NCBI GenBank assembly: GCA_963662155.1
Contig: OY759271.1
Location: 34,571,527-34,635,526, forward strand
Length of the DNA stretch: 64,000 nt
DNA from: Lamellibrachia columna
Lineage: Eukaryota > Annelida > Polychaeta > Sabellida > Siboglinidae
Reading direction: 5' to 3'
Positions within the stretch are counted from its first letter, which is position 1. Each line of letters starts with the position of its first letter. The position numbers and the translations under genes are program-made. Below the pieces are notes generated by a model. That model had not been told where the DNA came from. It saw only the letters and a list, made by a program, of their open reading frames with translations, and did no database searches. This document shows, one piece after another, positions 1-10,563 of the stretch.

Positions 1-345
1 TGTCTCAAACGATCCGTTTTGTCGGTCGCCTAACAACGGTACGTGCACCGTTTCAATCAATTCTGAAAATAAAAAGATCAAACCTAATGAATAAATCCAG
101 TTCCATTCAGCGACACCAACAACAAAGCACGAGACTACGTCGATTAAAAACAGGAAGAATTGGTTGAAATAATATGACATCGCGGCTTATGTAATGATCC
201 CGGATGTACCAACGAAAACGTCAACGAGTGAGGATCGGCCTTGTGACACTCCTGCAACGCTCACTGCGTTTACCTACTTATCCCAACCGAATTATTGCCA
301 TTAATTTAGGGCGCAGACACTCCTGCAAGTTGTTCAACTATTACT

Positions 346-2319
346 GATCGAGCCCGTTTTGTAGCAGCGCTCAACCTCATCTCGTGGGAAACCTTATTCC
401 ACCTACCAAGCTGCGAACAACAACTGCAGTTTTTCAATTCTACAATCAAAACTTTACTCGACACGCATCTCCCTGAACGAAAAATCAGAAGATGTTCCAG
501 CGACAGACCTTGGATAGATGACAATTTCCGCTATCTAATACGTCGCCGCCAGATCGCGCTTCTTTCCGAGAACCAACCATTGTACAGGCATTACAGAAAT
601 AAAGTTAATCGTGCCAGAAAGTCTTTGCAACGAAAGTATTACCAAAGAAAAATCAAATCACTTGAGAACGAACATCCGAAACGATGGTGGAATAGCGTGA
701 AAGAACTTGTAGGGGTAAAGGTCAACTGTGACAATCTACAAGGTCTTGCTAACACACACTGTTCAGGAAACTTCAGTATTCTAGCAAACGAAATAAGTGA
801 TTTCTTTGAGTCTGTGACCAAAGATTTCCCACCACTTTTACCCGTTGATGAGTTCTTACCTCCGGGAGCCGAAACGACGGTCCCAGATGCCTACATCATC
901 AACGTCGATGAAGTAGTCATATCACTATCACGAATTAAAACACACAAAGCAACCGGCCCTGACGAGATACCCAACTGGATCTTACATGACTACGCCGCCA
1001 TCCTCGCTCCTCCCGTCTGTGCGATATTCAACAGCAGCCTACGGGAAGGAACCGTGCCTGCCCTGTGGAAATGCGCTGACGTCCGACCAGTGCCTAAAAT
1101 TCGACCACCAGCGCGAATTGAGAAAGACCTGCGCCCGATATCTCTCACGCCAGTTTTATCGAAGTGCTTGGAGAAATTCATGTGCACGTGGATAATGGAC
1201 ATTACCATGGACCAGATTGATCCTCAGCAATATGGATCAATCAAAGGAACATCAACCGTACACGCACTGGTCGAGCTTGTTCACAAGTGGAAATACGCGG
1301 TCGAGACCCCTGGAACCATAGTACGAATACTTCTCGTCGATTTCAGCAAAGCGTTTGACCGAGTCGACCATCACATTTTAATGACGAAATGTGCATCTCT
1401 TGGACTTCCAACTTTTATTACCAAATGGCTGACATCCTTCCTGTGTCAACGCAAACAGAGGGTAAAGATCGGGAGTGTGAAATCGGAGTACACCAGTGTC
1501 AATGCAGGTGTCCCACAAGGCACAATATTTGGACCAATCGGCTTCCTACACCATATTAATGATCTGCAAACAGTATGCGAACATATAAAATATGTCGACG
1601 ATTGCACAATATGGGAAGCTTCTTCATCCTCCGGAATGGACAGCTCACTCCAAGTAGCGGCAGACGAAGTCGGGCAATGGACAGCGAGTAATAAAATGGC
1701 GCTGAACTACGACAAGACGAAAGATCTGCGGATATGCTTCAAGAAATCAACTCCGGACATCGCACTGCTAACCATCGACGGTAGACCAATCCAACAAGTT
1801 AACAGCACTCGTCTACTAGGTGTGACTCTATCTGAAGACCTGAAGTGGCAATTACACATAGACGAAATCACTACAAAAGCATCGCAACGTCTATACTTCA
1901 TCATCCTTCTCAAAAGAGCCGGCATTGACCCTCACCATCTCATCAACATATACACTTCAATCGTCCGATCGGTATTGGAGTATGCTTGCCAAGTGTGGCA
2001 CACGAGCCTTACAAAAAAGCTAACGAGACAGATAGAATACATCCAGAAACGGGCAATGCGGATAATTTTCCAAGATAAGTCGTACACCGAAGCCATCACC
2101 GCAGCCAATCTACCAACGCTGTCAGACCGGAGGGAGAAGTTGTGTAGAACGCTATTCTTAAGCATGCAACAATCTACACATAAATTACACCATCTTTTGC
2201 CTCCCCTCCGGGAAACTCCGTATACAACTCGAAACACGAGGACTTACTGTGTGCCGCGTTGCAGAACTGCAATATTTCAGAACTCTTTTATACCATATGC
2301 TTTAAGACACTGGCAGTAA
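346..2319 (+). CDS. LINE reverse transcriptase ORF (5'-truncated)
   Basis: The frame is open from the insertion point to the TAA at 2,317-2,319, about 657 codons; there is no convincing native start because the element is truncated. The product is the reverse transcriptase of a non-LTR retrotransposon, used for target-primed reverse transcription. The first part is a basic linker with the RPWIDD region, as found after the endonuclease domain. RT motifs are in order: the KATGPDEIPNWIL region near 940, DFSKAFDRVDH (motif A) near 1,340, AGVPQGTIFGP (motif B) near 1,505, and YVDD (motif C) near 1,593. The C-terminal end with cysteines and RHWQ is usual for this group. The endonuclease is missing, so the copy is not autonomous. 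Confidence 0.9.
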   Translation, partial: DRARFVAALNLISWETLFHLPSCEQQLQFFNSTIKTLLDTHLPERKIRRCSSDRPWIDDNFRYLIRRRQIALLSENQPLYRHYRNKVNRARKSLQRKYYQRKIKSLENEHPKRWWNSVKELVGVKVNCDNLQGLANTHCSGNFSILANEISDFFESVTKDFPPLLPVDEFLPPGAETTVPDAYIINVDEVVISLSRIKTHKATGPDEIPNWILHDYAAILAPPVCAIFNSSLREGTVPALWKCADVRPVPKIRPPARIEKDLRPISLTPVLSKCLEKFMCTWIMDITMDQIDPQQYGSIKGTSTVHALVELVHKWKYAVETPGTIVRILLVDFSKAFDRVDHHILMTKCASLGLPTFITKWLTSFLCQRKQRVKIGSVKSEYTSVNAGVPQGTIFGPIGFLHHINDLQTVCEHIKYVDDCTIWEASSSSGMDSSLQVAADEVGQWTASNKMALNYDKTKDLRICFKKSTPDIALLTIDGRPIQQVNSTRLLGVTLSEDLKWQLHIDEITTKASQRLYFIILLKRAGIDPHHLINIYTSIVRSVLEYACQVWHTSLTKKLTRQIEYIQKRAMRIIFQDKSYTEAITAANLPTLSDRREKLCRTLFLSMQQSTHKLHHLLPPLRETPYTTRNTRTYCVPRCRTAIFQNSFIPYALRHWQ

Positions 2320-2615
2320 TTATGAACTGATTTATAAATTAGTTACTTTTTACATAATAGTAGTAGGCCATATAATTTATTCTACTATAGTATTGCCTGT
2401 TTTAAGTTTTAATTTATGATTATGTCCTTCATATTTACATTGTTAATATACAAACATAACTTTAAACATGATGTACGTGCACCTTTTAAGTTTTTATATT
2501 TAAAGTCATATTTTTGTCTTAATTAATTTATTATCATTGGTTGTTTTACTGTGCCAATTGTATAATTCAACTGCTATAGTTGCCATTTTAATAAAATTAT
2601 TATTATTATTATTAA
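348..2615 (+). mobile_element. 5'-truncated CR1/Jockey-group LINE insertion
   Basis: A non-LTR retrotransposon truncated at its 5' end, starting inside the linker between endonuclease and reverse transcriptase. It ends in a short TTA microsatellite (about 2,590-2,613). The sequence ACTGA occurs at 343-347 and again at 2,616-2,620, which reads as a 5-bp target duplication. The second duplication block has the uninterrupted site near 14,505-14,515, so the insertion is absent there. The open reading frame is unbroken, so the insertion is probably young. Family assignment to the CR1/L2/Jockey group is by motif style only. Confidence 0.9.
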
Positions 2616-2620
2616 ACTGA

Positions 2621-3090
2621 CGTTAAAACACGCCAACGTGTCATATTGAACGCATATAAAATGCCTTTATATTGTCAACGGATACGCGATGAGCCATTTT
2701 TTCTCTATGTGTCTGACGGATGTGTTTGTATACGAAGTTCCTTGAACTTCCTTATCCGTTTTGTTTACATTCCATTTGAAAAGTGACAGAGTTTACGGCG
2801 ACAATCACTTGTTGGTGATGTTCCAGCTACATAGTACTTAACCGATTGTGTAAAATTGTACACACATTGTCAGGTCTGCGGTAAACTTTTAAGGAAATGA
2901 ATAAATGTTTAACTGAGTTAGCATCAGCAAGGCTTCATGGGTTCGTCCGCCCCGACGAATACTCATTTTGCATTATCATTCCGTTAAGGGTTAAGTGTTA
3001 ATGTATGGTTTTCCTTATTCTATTAAAATATCATCTTGTAAATAGATGTTGATATATACGTGTAAGCGTAAACATAGCCTGATTGTTTCA
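2621..3090. other. Duplicated non-coding DNA, no gene seen
   Basis: This stretch is shared with block 2 (about 14,515-14,985). It is AT-rich, with no long open frame and no recognisable motif. Confidence 0.5.
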
Positions 3091-3345
3091 GTTTGTTTGT
3101 TTGTTTGTTTGTTTTTTGGCTTGAGTTCCAACAAGTCCGTGGACCCAGCAACAAGACCAAGGTTTTCATTTTCCCTGTATGTGATTTTGTACGTCCCTGG
3201 CATAGACACCAGATAGAAGGGATGGACCAACGGCCCTAAGTGTCTCTTCCGAAAGACACAGGCAAAAGAAGGGTGAACGAAATTGCCAAAGTTTCAAAAC
3301 GGCAACAGGGGGTTTTGAACCCCGGTTCCCTCGACCAAAAGCATG
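3091..3345 (-). mobile_element. tRNA-derived SINE (block 1 copy)
   Basis: Read on the minus strand, a box B-like segment GGGGTTCAAAACCCC is followed by a conserved core that includes GGCAATTTCGTTCACCC. The element then ends in a tail of AAAC repeats (GTTT repeats on the plus strand at 3,093-3,113). The same core occurs in the SINE at 52,265-52,567. The same insertion is in block 2 at 14,990-15,235, so it predates the duplication. Confidence 0.7.
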
Positions 3346-3420
3346 ATGTCGTTGATAACTTTAAATGTTTTTGTAAAAATGTCGTCATAGAACCATACTT
3401 CCACTAAATTGCTCTTCTAA

Positions 3421-3423
<3 letters not shown>

Positions 3424-3512
<89 letters not shown>
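3424..3512. repeat. (AT)n microsatellite
   Basis: Pure AT dinucleotide run of about 90 nt. The orthologous run in block 2 (15,315-15,447) is about 130 nt, so the locus has changed length since the duplication. Confidence 0.95.
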
Positions 3513-3517
<5 letters not shown>

Positions 3518-4535
3518 TTCGATTCCAGGATGACCAAGCCGTCAACCATGCATGCTGCATTACTATACCAGTGAAACACATGTCTGGTTAGAGCCATACG
3601 CTTTTTTATTTGAATGTAAATTCTGTCTCAGACCTTCGCTGTCGGATAACAGTGATGGTTGTGCCCTTTCTGTTAACTTTCGCTACTTTAGGCGACGTTC
3701 GTACTCGGGTATTTGCCATCTGATATGTGCTGTTGACGACTGTATACACGACGCCACAACAAAATTACTGTGTTATCTAGAATGCACTCATAACATTTGA
3801 AACATGTGCTACACGGATGTGGGTAAAGAAGCCTAAGACGTAAACCATGCTGCATTACCATACCAGTGAACCACGATGATTCACATTGTCGGACATGTTT
3901 GGTTAGAACCGTACGTTTTGTTTACAATCGAAATGTAAATTATATTTCCGTCCTTCGCCGTCGGATAACAGTGATATGGGTGTGCCCTTCCTATTCACTA
4001 CTTTAGGTGACATTCTTACTCGGGTACTTGCCATCTGATATGTGCTGTTTACGACTGTATACACAACGCCATAAATAAATTACTGTGCTGAAACATGTGC
4101 AAGGCGGATGTGGGCCTAAGAGATAGAACGGTTGATTCAACATTCCCAGATCCTCTTCGTGTGTTGTTGTCGAGGCTCCCTACGGTGAGGTGACTGCGGA
4201 CATGTGGCACAATTGCAGAACATTTAAGGCAAATACTATTCTGGTTTTTTTTTCTCACGAGTATTCTTTTGTTTTTTTTCACAACGAGTTTGCTTATGAT
4301 GTTCGCACATTTAGAAAGTGTATTCATCTTTCAATTTATTATTTTGTTTCATCATACCAAACATGTCACATATACTTTGCTCAAATGTGTATTGTCGATT
4401 ACAAGCAACAAATCTCAAATCTCAAATTGTTATCGGTAGACAACCTCCTACGACGTGGCTGGTGAAACATTGGGTCAACGCGTTACTTAAAGGGACGACA
4501 CGAACGAAAACAGCAGACTTCAGCAACTGGTAAAC
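3513..4535. other. Upstream region of collagen C4-like copy A
   Basis: Non-coding and shared with block 2. It contains an internal degenerate duplication: the segment from about 3,545 (AACCATGCATGCTGCATTAC) is echoed from about 3,845, both followed by text such as GGATAACAGTGAT and GCCATCTGATATGTGCTG. The promoter of copy A must lie here or just before 4,536, but no clear core element can be picked out. Confidence 0.55.
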
Positions 4536-6398
4536 ATGATGACGACGTACGTTCAACTGGCGTTTCTCTTCGTCTTCTTTGGCGGGGATGCCCTCGGTCA
4601 GCTCACGAGGGGAGCAGTATCTAACGACGGACTGTGCACCTACACCTTCCGTGACGTCTGTGTCAGTCAGCGTATGCGGGACGTCATGGAACTGAGAGCC
4701 GTCGTGGACAGTCTACAGGCGCAGCTCACTTTGGTCAACAAGGTCGTCGCTGCTATTCCTGATCTGCGAGCCACCATGAAACAACTGGAAGTGAAAATTG
4801 ACGACGTAAAAGACAAGACACAAGATGAGAGCGGTGGGTAACGCCATCTGTTTTACATGTTCTTACTAATAATAATTCTCTCCTGGTGATGTAAGCTTGG
4901 TGTTTCAGTGTAAATATTTTCACATACCTCTTTACGTCAGCATCCGTTGTATTTTTCTCTAACTTGTCTAACCTTGATGATTATACGGCGGCATTTTTGG
5001 ATCGCAGTCTACCCAAGCCTGACTAGAATCTAATTTCCAGAGCTGCCCACGTGACAACGTAAAAGTGACCGCATGACACAACACTAAATACATGAAAGCA
5101 GTCAACAAAATATTTCAGTCGTGAAATAAATTATATCTAAAATTATATAATAGTCTTCATACAGCGAGTACTTCAGAGAATATTATTGTTGCTCGAACTA
5201 ACTCTTCAGGCACTGACAATCAACGGTCGCAGAGAGGAGGCGCTGTGTACATCCGGTGGGGACGGAAGATGTGTTCGGGAACTGGCTCACAGCTACTCTA
5301 CTGGGGCAAGTTTAGCGCTGTAGTGTTCTCTGTTGTTGATTAAGTCTATGTATTTCTAATAAACTCGATGAAGCTACGATGTTTATTATATTTGTTTCAT
5401 ATTTTTATTTAAAAAAAATTAACAAGATTTGCCATCCAAGCCAAAGGTCCAGATGGCAAGTGGACAAGGAAGCCATTGGCTTATTGAGAGTCCATCAGTG
5501 TTCGTCTACGTGTAACCCGCCCTCCTGAGATATGTGTCCAACCTGTTTTTAAACATATTCACGCTGCTAGCGGTTATACAATCCGTAGATAATTTGTTTC
5601 AATCATTTACTGTCCTCTGTGAGAATGAGTACTTCCTGATATCCAATCTACACTGATCCTTCACTAACTTTACTTCATGTCCTCTAGTTCTGCTTTCTTT
5701 AGAGAAAACAAACATATTTCTATCAATATTTTTATTGTATTCATATGTCTTCCGAAGTTCCCTTAGACAGCGCCTGTTTCGCACCTCTCGCAATGTCTTA
5801 ATGGTGAAAGCAGGTAAAATATGCATGTAGGCCCCTATGAGGCACACCTGATATTCTTTTGAAGATTGTACGATTAAACATCTTCGGCTGTATTGTTGTT
5901 CAAGGTGTCGTAGCCGGGTCACACCATACACACAGCGGTGGTGGCTCGAACTATCTTTGCATGCCAAGAGACCCAGAATGGGGACCGAAAACCACGGCAG
6001 TTTTCCAGTCCGGCGGCCATTTGTACGGCGCTGAATACGAAATACAATCAAATGACCCGTTCTCCAAAGCTAACGCACAGTCGCTGCACGACAACGACGT
6101 CCCGTGTGCCGTGTGCCTTGTGACCAGCCGACCAACGAAACTGATTATTCCGGCCAAACTGACCTGTCCTGACGGGTGGACGAAAGAGTATTCTGGCTAC
6201 TTGATGGCGGAACATTACACACACAAAGGCCGAACAACCTACGTCTGTATGGACAACGCCCCAGAAGTTATCTTAGGCTAAGCACAGAGCAAAGATGGCG
6301 TCCTTTTCTACGTCATCGAGGCTACTTGCGGTGGACCACTGCCGTGTCCCAATTATGTACAAGGATGGGAAATCACGTGTGTCGTGTGTACAAAATAA
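4536..6398 (+). pseudogene. Short-chain collagen C4-like, copy A, premature stop
   Basis: Three exons: 4,536-4,833, 5,210-5,305 and 5,905-6,398, phases 1 and 1. Exon 1 gives a signal peptide (hydrophobic LAFLFVFF core, likely cut after ALG) and a heptad-like stretch suited to a coiled coil. Exons 2 and 3 give the Cys-rich globular domain found at the end of proteins named short-chain collagen C4, with GAVYIRWGRKMCSG, GGGSNYLCMP, HDNDVPCAVC, TCPDGWTKEYSGYLMA and EITCVVCTK. No Gly-X-Y repeat is present, so it is not itself a collagen. Exon 3 has a TAA at 6,279-6,281 where copies B and C have GGA; the frame stays open after it to the normal stop at 6,396. The last 39 residues, with several cysteines, would be lost. 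The protein was probably secreted. A LINE tail lies in intron 2. Confidence 0.85.
5421..5870 (-). mobile_element. CR1-like LINE 3' end in intron 2 of copy A
   Basis: On the minus strand this encodes the C-terminus of a LINE reverse transcriptase protein (RGHEVKLVKDQCRLDIRKYSF, SVNMFKN) followed by the 3' UTR that ends with CTTGCCATCT-like text and AAATCTTGTT. The same insertion sits in copy C (17,690-18,115) and so is older than the block duplication. Copy B has only a short resemblance in its intron. Confidence 0.8.
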
Positions 6399-9106
6399 AG
6401 CAGCAACGCACAAACGCTGAGTCGTATCTGCAACATCGGAATGTCAACGTAGCCTAGTGAGCAATTTAAGTGTACTTACTGCAATGTTGTTATCGTTAAT
6501 TATTAGGGTGCTTGCTGTTTTACCCAACGTATTTTTTCAATGTAAACCTTGTTCAATTTTCCAAAAGTAAAATATTGTATCAATTACACATACGGCATAT
6601 TCTTTTAATCTGTTCTGACTGTCATTTATTATATATTTGCATGATCCTGACGGTTATTTCAGAAGTATATCAAGAATCTAAAAACGCTTATTTCTGTTTT
6701 AGTTTTCAGCCGCCTACGGGGCTTCCTCAAAAATCTTGTACTTAAGTTCGGTTTACCACCCCTACATCGGCCATATGACGTTGAACGCAACGTTTATTCG
6801 ATGGGTGACCGCCTGGGAATACCGGGTGTTGTATACTTAATTTTTTTTTTTTACAACATGTTTTTACACATGTTCTCGATCGGACATACTTGTATAGTGA
6901 AGTGGACGCAAACGCACGCTTATTTTCGATAACAAGCCCACTGCAATGTTCAACGGCGAAGCAGTGCACCTATACCGTGTCTACACACATTCTTGCCATG
7001 TACGGTTGCCCAGTGTTCCCCCGCTCGAGTCATCCCATTGAGACGTCATCACAACCGGGAACCCTGTTAAAACGCTAGGCCTGTATAGAAAACTCTATTA
7101 CCATAAAATTGCGATTGAAAACGTGAAAATATACACTGTACAGTGTAATTGAACGACTGAACGATGGTGGAATCAATTCACGAGGTTTGCGCCTGTATGG
7201 TTGATCAAAAGTGGATCATCAGTCTAACAACCACCGCTGTGTCCTAACTGTGCTAACATGCGTTGATGAACATATAACGAGGAATATCTCTTGTCAATCG
7301 CTGCCAAAGAATATAATCTGTTCGGTGTTGTTCCTACCATAACGATGGCATGAGCACATCTTTGTGCCAGGGCAACCCCGTTTATTTCGACCGGATTTGT
7401 TCATCAATTCAGAATTATTTCTTGACACGCTACGAGGTGGCGCCCTTTTGCTCCCCCCCCCCCATCACGCCTTATCCTCGTAGTAGCCATTACTAAACGC
7501 AAATGGATTCTTGTTGTCGGTGCATTTTTAGTGACTTTCCACGTGTTGGCAGCTGTTGTCAGGCTTAAAAAACAGTGTGAAAAACAATCGCCAAAGCAGT
7601 AGCCCATAGAAAGACAATTATTCTCTATAAAAACGTATGTCAGCGCCACATGTGACGTCACACATCACGGCTATTTTAATGTTCTCGTCAACTTCTCGGT
7701 TGATACTGGTAATGTGGTTGTGGACAGTGACGTATTGGGGGGGGGGTTGGGCCACACCCACTTTTTTTTCGTTTCAGTTTCGCCGCAATATGGTTGCATG
7801 GGTGACTAGGCTGGTTCTGGAAACGCACTTATCAACACAAACACAAAATTAAGAATTATTCCATCAGCGTTATCAAGTGACTGTGGGACGATTACAAAGT
7901 TGGTGTTTCATGCATGTCGCGCCAAGTTTCTGGACCTTTGCCGGAAGCAACGAATTAATCGCTGTGATGCACAGGAAGTGTTCGCACAATCCCATCCTGG
8001 TGGGGTGGATCGAGATGTATGACTACACAAGTTCAAACTGTATAATTGATTGAATTGTCAAGAGAATGGGCGATGGCAAGAATAAAACACCATGAATTTG
8101 TTAACTGTTTTACATATGTAAACGAAAAGGTAGTCATTCTGTTTGCTTTATACTTCGTATGTACACTCTGGTGTAGTTTATATGGGAGACTGGGGCTAGT
8201 GGTATACAGGACCAAGTTGTTACAGAGTTGTTTTACGAAAACATAGCACATATATGGCGATACCATCGACAGTAGTTGGTTGGAAGTTCACCAACAGACA
8301 CACCGTCCAAAAATTGGGTGTTAAAAGACAAAATCAAAGAGATGTGAAAAAAAATTACTTTTTAACCACTTCATTGTTTTTTGGTATGCCCACATAATAT
8401 TATCTCATGCAGCCACACTATATTTCTATATTCACTATATAGTATAAGGGGTTATGCCAAGTAGAAGTTAAATCAGCGAGTTGTGTGCTGATAATGACTG
8501 AAAGAACAACATTTATTTAACCGCGACTGTGAACGTTTTATTTCACTTGTGAAGCATAACGTAATTATTTATAGCCTGTACTGCAAATGCTAGCAGTGTC
8601 AAACAAAAATAACAAATATATCAGAAGGGCGGGTTACACAAAGCTTGTTGGACTCTCAATAAACTACTGGCTTCCTTGTCCACTGGCTATCTAGGTGTCT
8701 TGCCTTGGGTGACAATCTTGTTCAATCTTGTAACATTTTTATGGCACAGCCCTATTTGAGCAATTAATGAATATTGTACGATCCATTGAAATATGGATGT
8801 GAGTGCGTGAGTGCGTACGTGTGTATCATTCAATCAAGCAGAAGTCGCATTACATATATATTGCCATTCACTATTTCATACTCGATTCAATAATTTATAT
8901 TCCATTCACAATTGTTTGTTATGTGAGAATCCGGGGAATGAGTCCTCTTTGGTAACTAAAAATGAAAAGCTTAAGATACGAAGCTGTGAACACCTACATT
9001 GTTATGCACACTGCATATAACATGTATATGTGTGTATAATCCAGTTAATGTAACAACAGTAACGTGTATGAGTGACACTTGCTTTGCGATCCACGCGTTC
9101 TTTGCT
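6399..9106. other. Duplicated non-coding DNA downstream of copy A
   Basis: It aligns with 18,664-22,080 in block 2. Compared with that copy it lacks about 340 nt near 6,740-6,765 and lacks the LINE tail at 19,855-20,127. It holds a plus-strand LINE 3' tail at about 8,575-8,740. No open frame here has support as a gene. Confidence 0.6.
8575..8740 (+). mobile_element. CR1-like LINE 3' tail
   Basis: Short relic of the LINE family seen at 5,421 and 43,683: it carries the end of the ORF (RRAGYT-like) and the text TTGTTGGACTCTCAATAAAC, GGCTTCCTTGTCCACTGGC and CAATCTTGTTCAATCTTGTA. It is present in both duplication blocks (second copy 21,500-21,660). Confidence 0.7.
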
Positions 9107-9216
9107 GTAGCAACATGCCCCGGATGATGTAACAACATGCCCCATATGATGTAACAACATGCCCCGTATGATGTAACAACTTGCCCCGTATGATGTAACA
9201 ACTTGCCATGCATACG
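9107..9216. repeat. 22-nt minisatellite, about 5 copies
   Basis: The unit GTAACAACATGCCCCGTATG plus AT repeats about five times. The array is followed by CTAGTTGTTAC, which is complementary to the start of the unit. Block 2 has a shorter array at 22,083-22,145. Confidence 0.9.
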
Positions 9217-9696
9217 GGACTAGTTGTTACAGTTGACCACGCCTGAGAAACTTCACATATCCACCTAACTACAGTTTGGTATATCAATGGTATGGTACAT
9301 TTTATTAACACGAATAACTCATTTAATGTATACGTTGACAGAACAGTCTTGCGGCGGAGTGCCCATGTTGGCGGGAGAAACGGGCTTCCTCCTCGAAATC
9401 AGTGTTATTACGACATTTTGCAAAATAATAATATATTGGTGTACCCAATCAAATAAGGACAAACATTAGTTTATATTAACAAAGTAGCACAGTACATAAA
9501 ACTGATTAGTTACACTGAGCTTATGATTATACGACGGAAGTTCTAGACGGTAGTCTACCCAAGCCCAACTAGTATATAATTCCCATAGCAACCCACATAA
9601 AACAGACATGACACAAATTGTATTTTGGATAATGCCATTGTATTCATAAAGTAAGTACTTCATTGAATATTATTGTAGTTCGAACTAACTTTTCAG

Positions 9697-10563
9697 TAAC
9701 TGACAATCAACATTCGTCGAAAGGCGGCGCTGTGTACATCCGCTGGGGAAGGAAGACGTGTTCGGGAAATGGCACGTAACTGCTCTACTGGGGCAAGTAT
9801 TTTAGCCGGATACAGAGTTCTTTGTTGTTGACGAAGTTTATGTCTTTCTCAAAGATCTGACGATGTTACGCCGTTCATTATAATTGTTTCATAGTTTTAC
9901 TGTACTTACATGTTTTCGGTATCGTCAAAAAGCAAAGGAGGTAGTCAAAAAGTGCACATTTTGTACTTCTCTCAAAATACCTAAAGAACTGTCGAAAGCA
10001 GACAATATAAGCATTTATAAAACACACCTGGTATTCTTTTGAAGATCTTCATATTTGTTGTTGTTCAAGGTGTCGTAGCCGGGTCACACCATGCACACAG
10101 CGGTGGTGGCTCGAACTATCTCTGCATGCCAAGAGACCCTGAATGGGGACCCAAGACGACGTCAGGCTGCCAGTCCGGCGGCCAATTGTACGGCGCTGAG
10201 TACGAAATACAGTCAAATGACCCGTTCTCCAAAGCTAACGCGCAGTCGCTGCACGACAACGACGTCCCGTGTGCCGTGTGCCTTGTGACCAGCCGATCAA
10301 CGAAACTGATGATTCCGGCCAAACTGACCTGTCCAGACGGGTGGACAAAGGAGTATTCCGGCTACTTGATGGCGGAACATTACTCACACAAAGGCCGAAC
10401 AACCTATGTATGTATGAATAACGCCCCGGAAGTTATCCTAGGTGGAGGGGTGAATAAGAATGGTGTCCTTTTCTACGTCATCGAGGCTACTTGCGGTGGA
10501 GCGCTGCCGTGTCCCAATTATGTACAAGGATGGGAAATCACGTGTGTCGTATGTACAAAATAA
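9697..10563 (+). pseudogene. Short-chain collagen C4-like, copy B, lacks exon 1
   Basis: Exon 2 is 9,697-9,792 and exon 3 is 10,070-10,563. Exon 2 keeps GAVYIRWGRKTCSG but has an in-frame TAA at 9,777-9,779 where A and C read TCA. No counterpart of the signal-peptide exon is found in the 3.3 kb upstream. Exon 3 is intact (164 codons with the stop) and closely matches that of copy C, including GGGSNYLCMP, HDNDVPCAVC and the final CVVCTK. Intron 2 is only 277 nt and lacks the LINE found in A and C. The donor is again GC. On its own this is a pseudogene, but its last exon could still be used by a transcript that begins in copy A. Confidence 0.85.

Larger units (their letters stand above)
1..9350. 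repeat. Segmental duplication, block 1
   Basis: This block matches the block at 14,165-22,230 nearly base for base over long stretches, in direct orientation. The window starts inside it, so its left end is not seen. Matching landmarks include the start of the window with 14,165, the minus-strand SINE near 3,100 with 15,000, the (AT)n run at 3,424 with 15,315, the collagen C4-like exons, and the 22-nt minisatellite at 9,107 with 22,083. Similarity fades near 9,350 and 22,230. Large differences are a LINE at 348-2,615 present only here, about 340 nt missing near 16,360 in the other copy's frame of reference, a missing stretch near 6,740, and a LINE tail present only in the other block. Confidence 0.9.

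Noticed and set aside
10039..10069. Start codon upstream in the intron of copy B giving a 174-codon frame
   Set aside because: The ATG at 10,039 lies in intron sequence homologous to the introns of A and C; the stretch to 10,069 is not conserved as coding.
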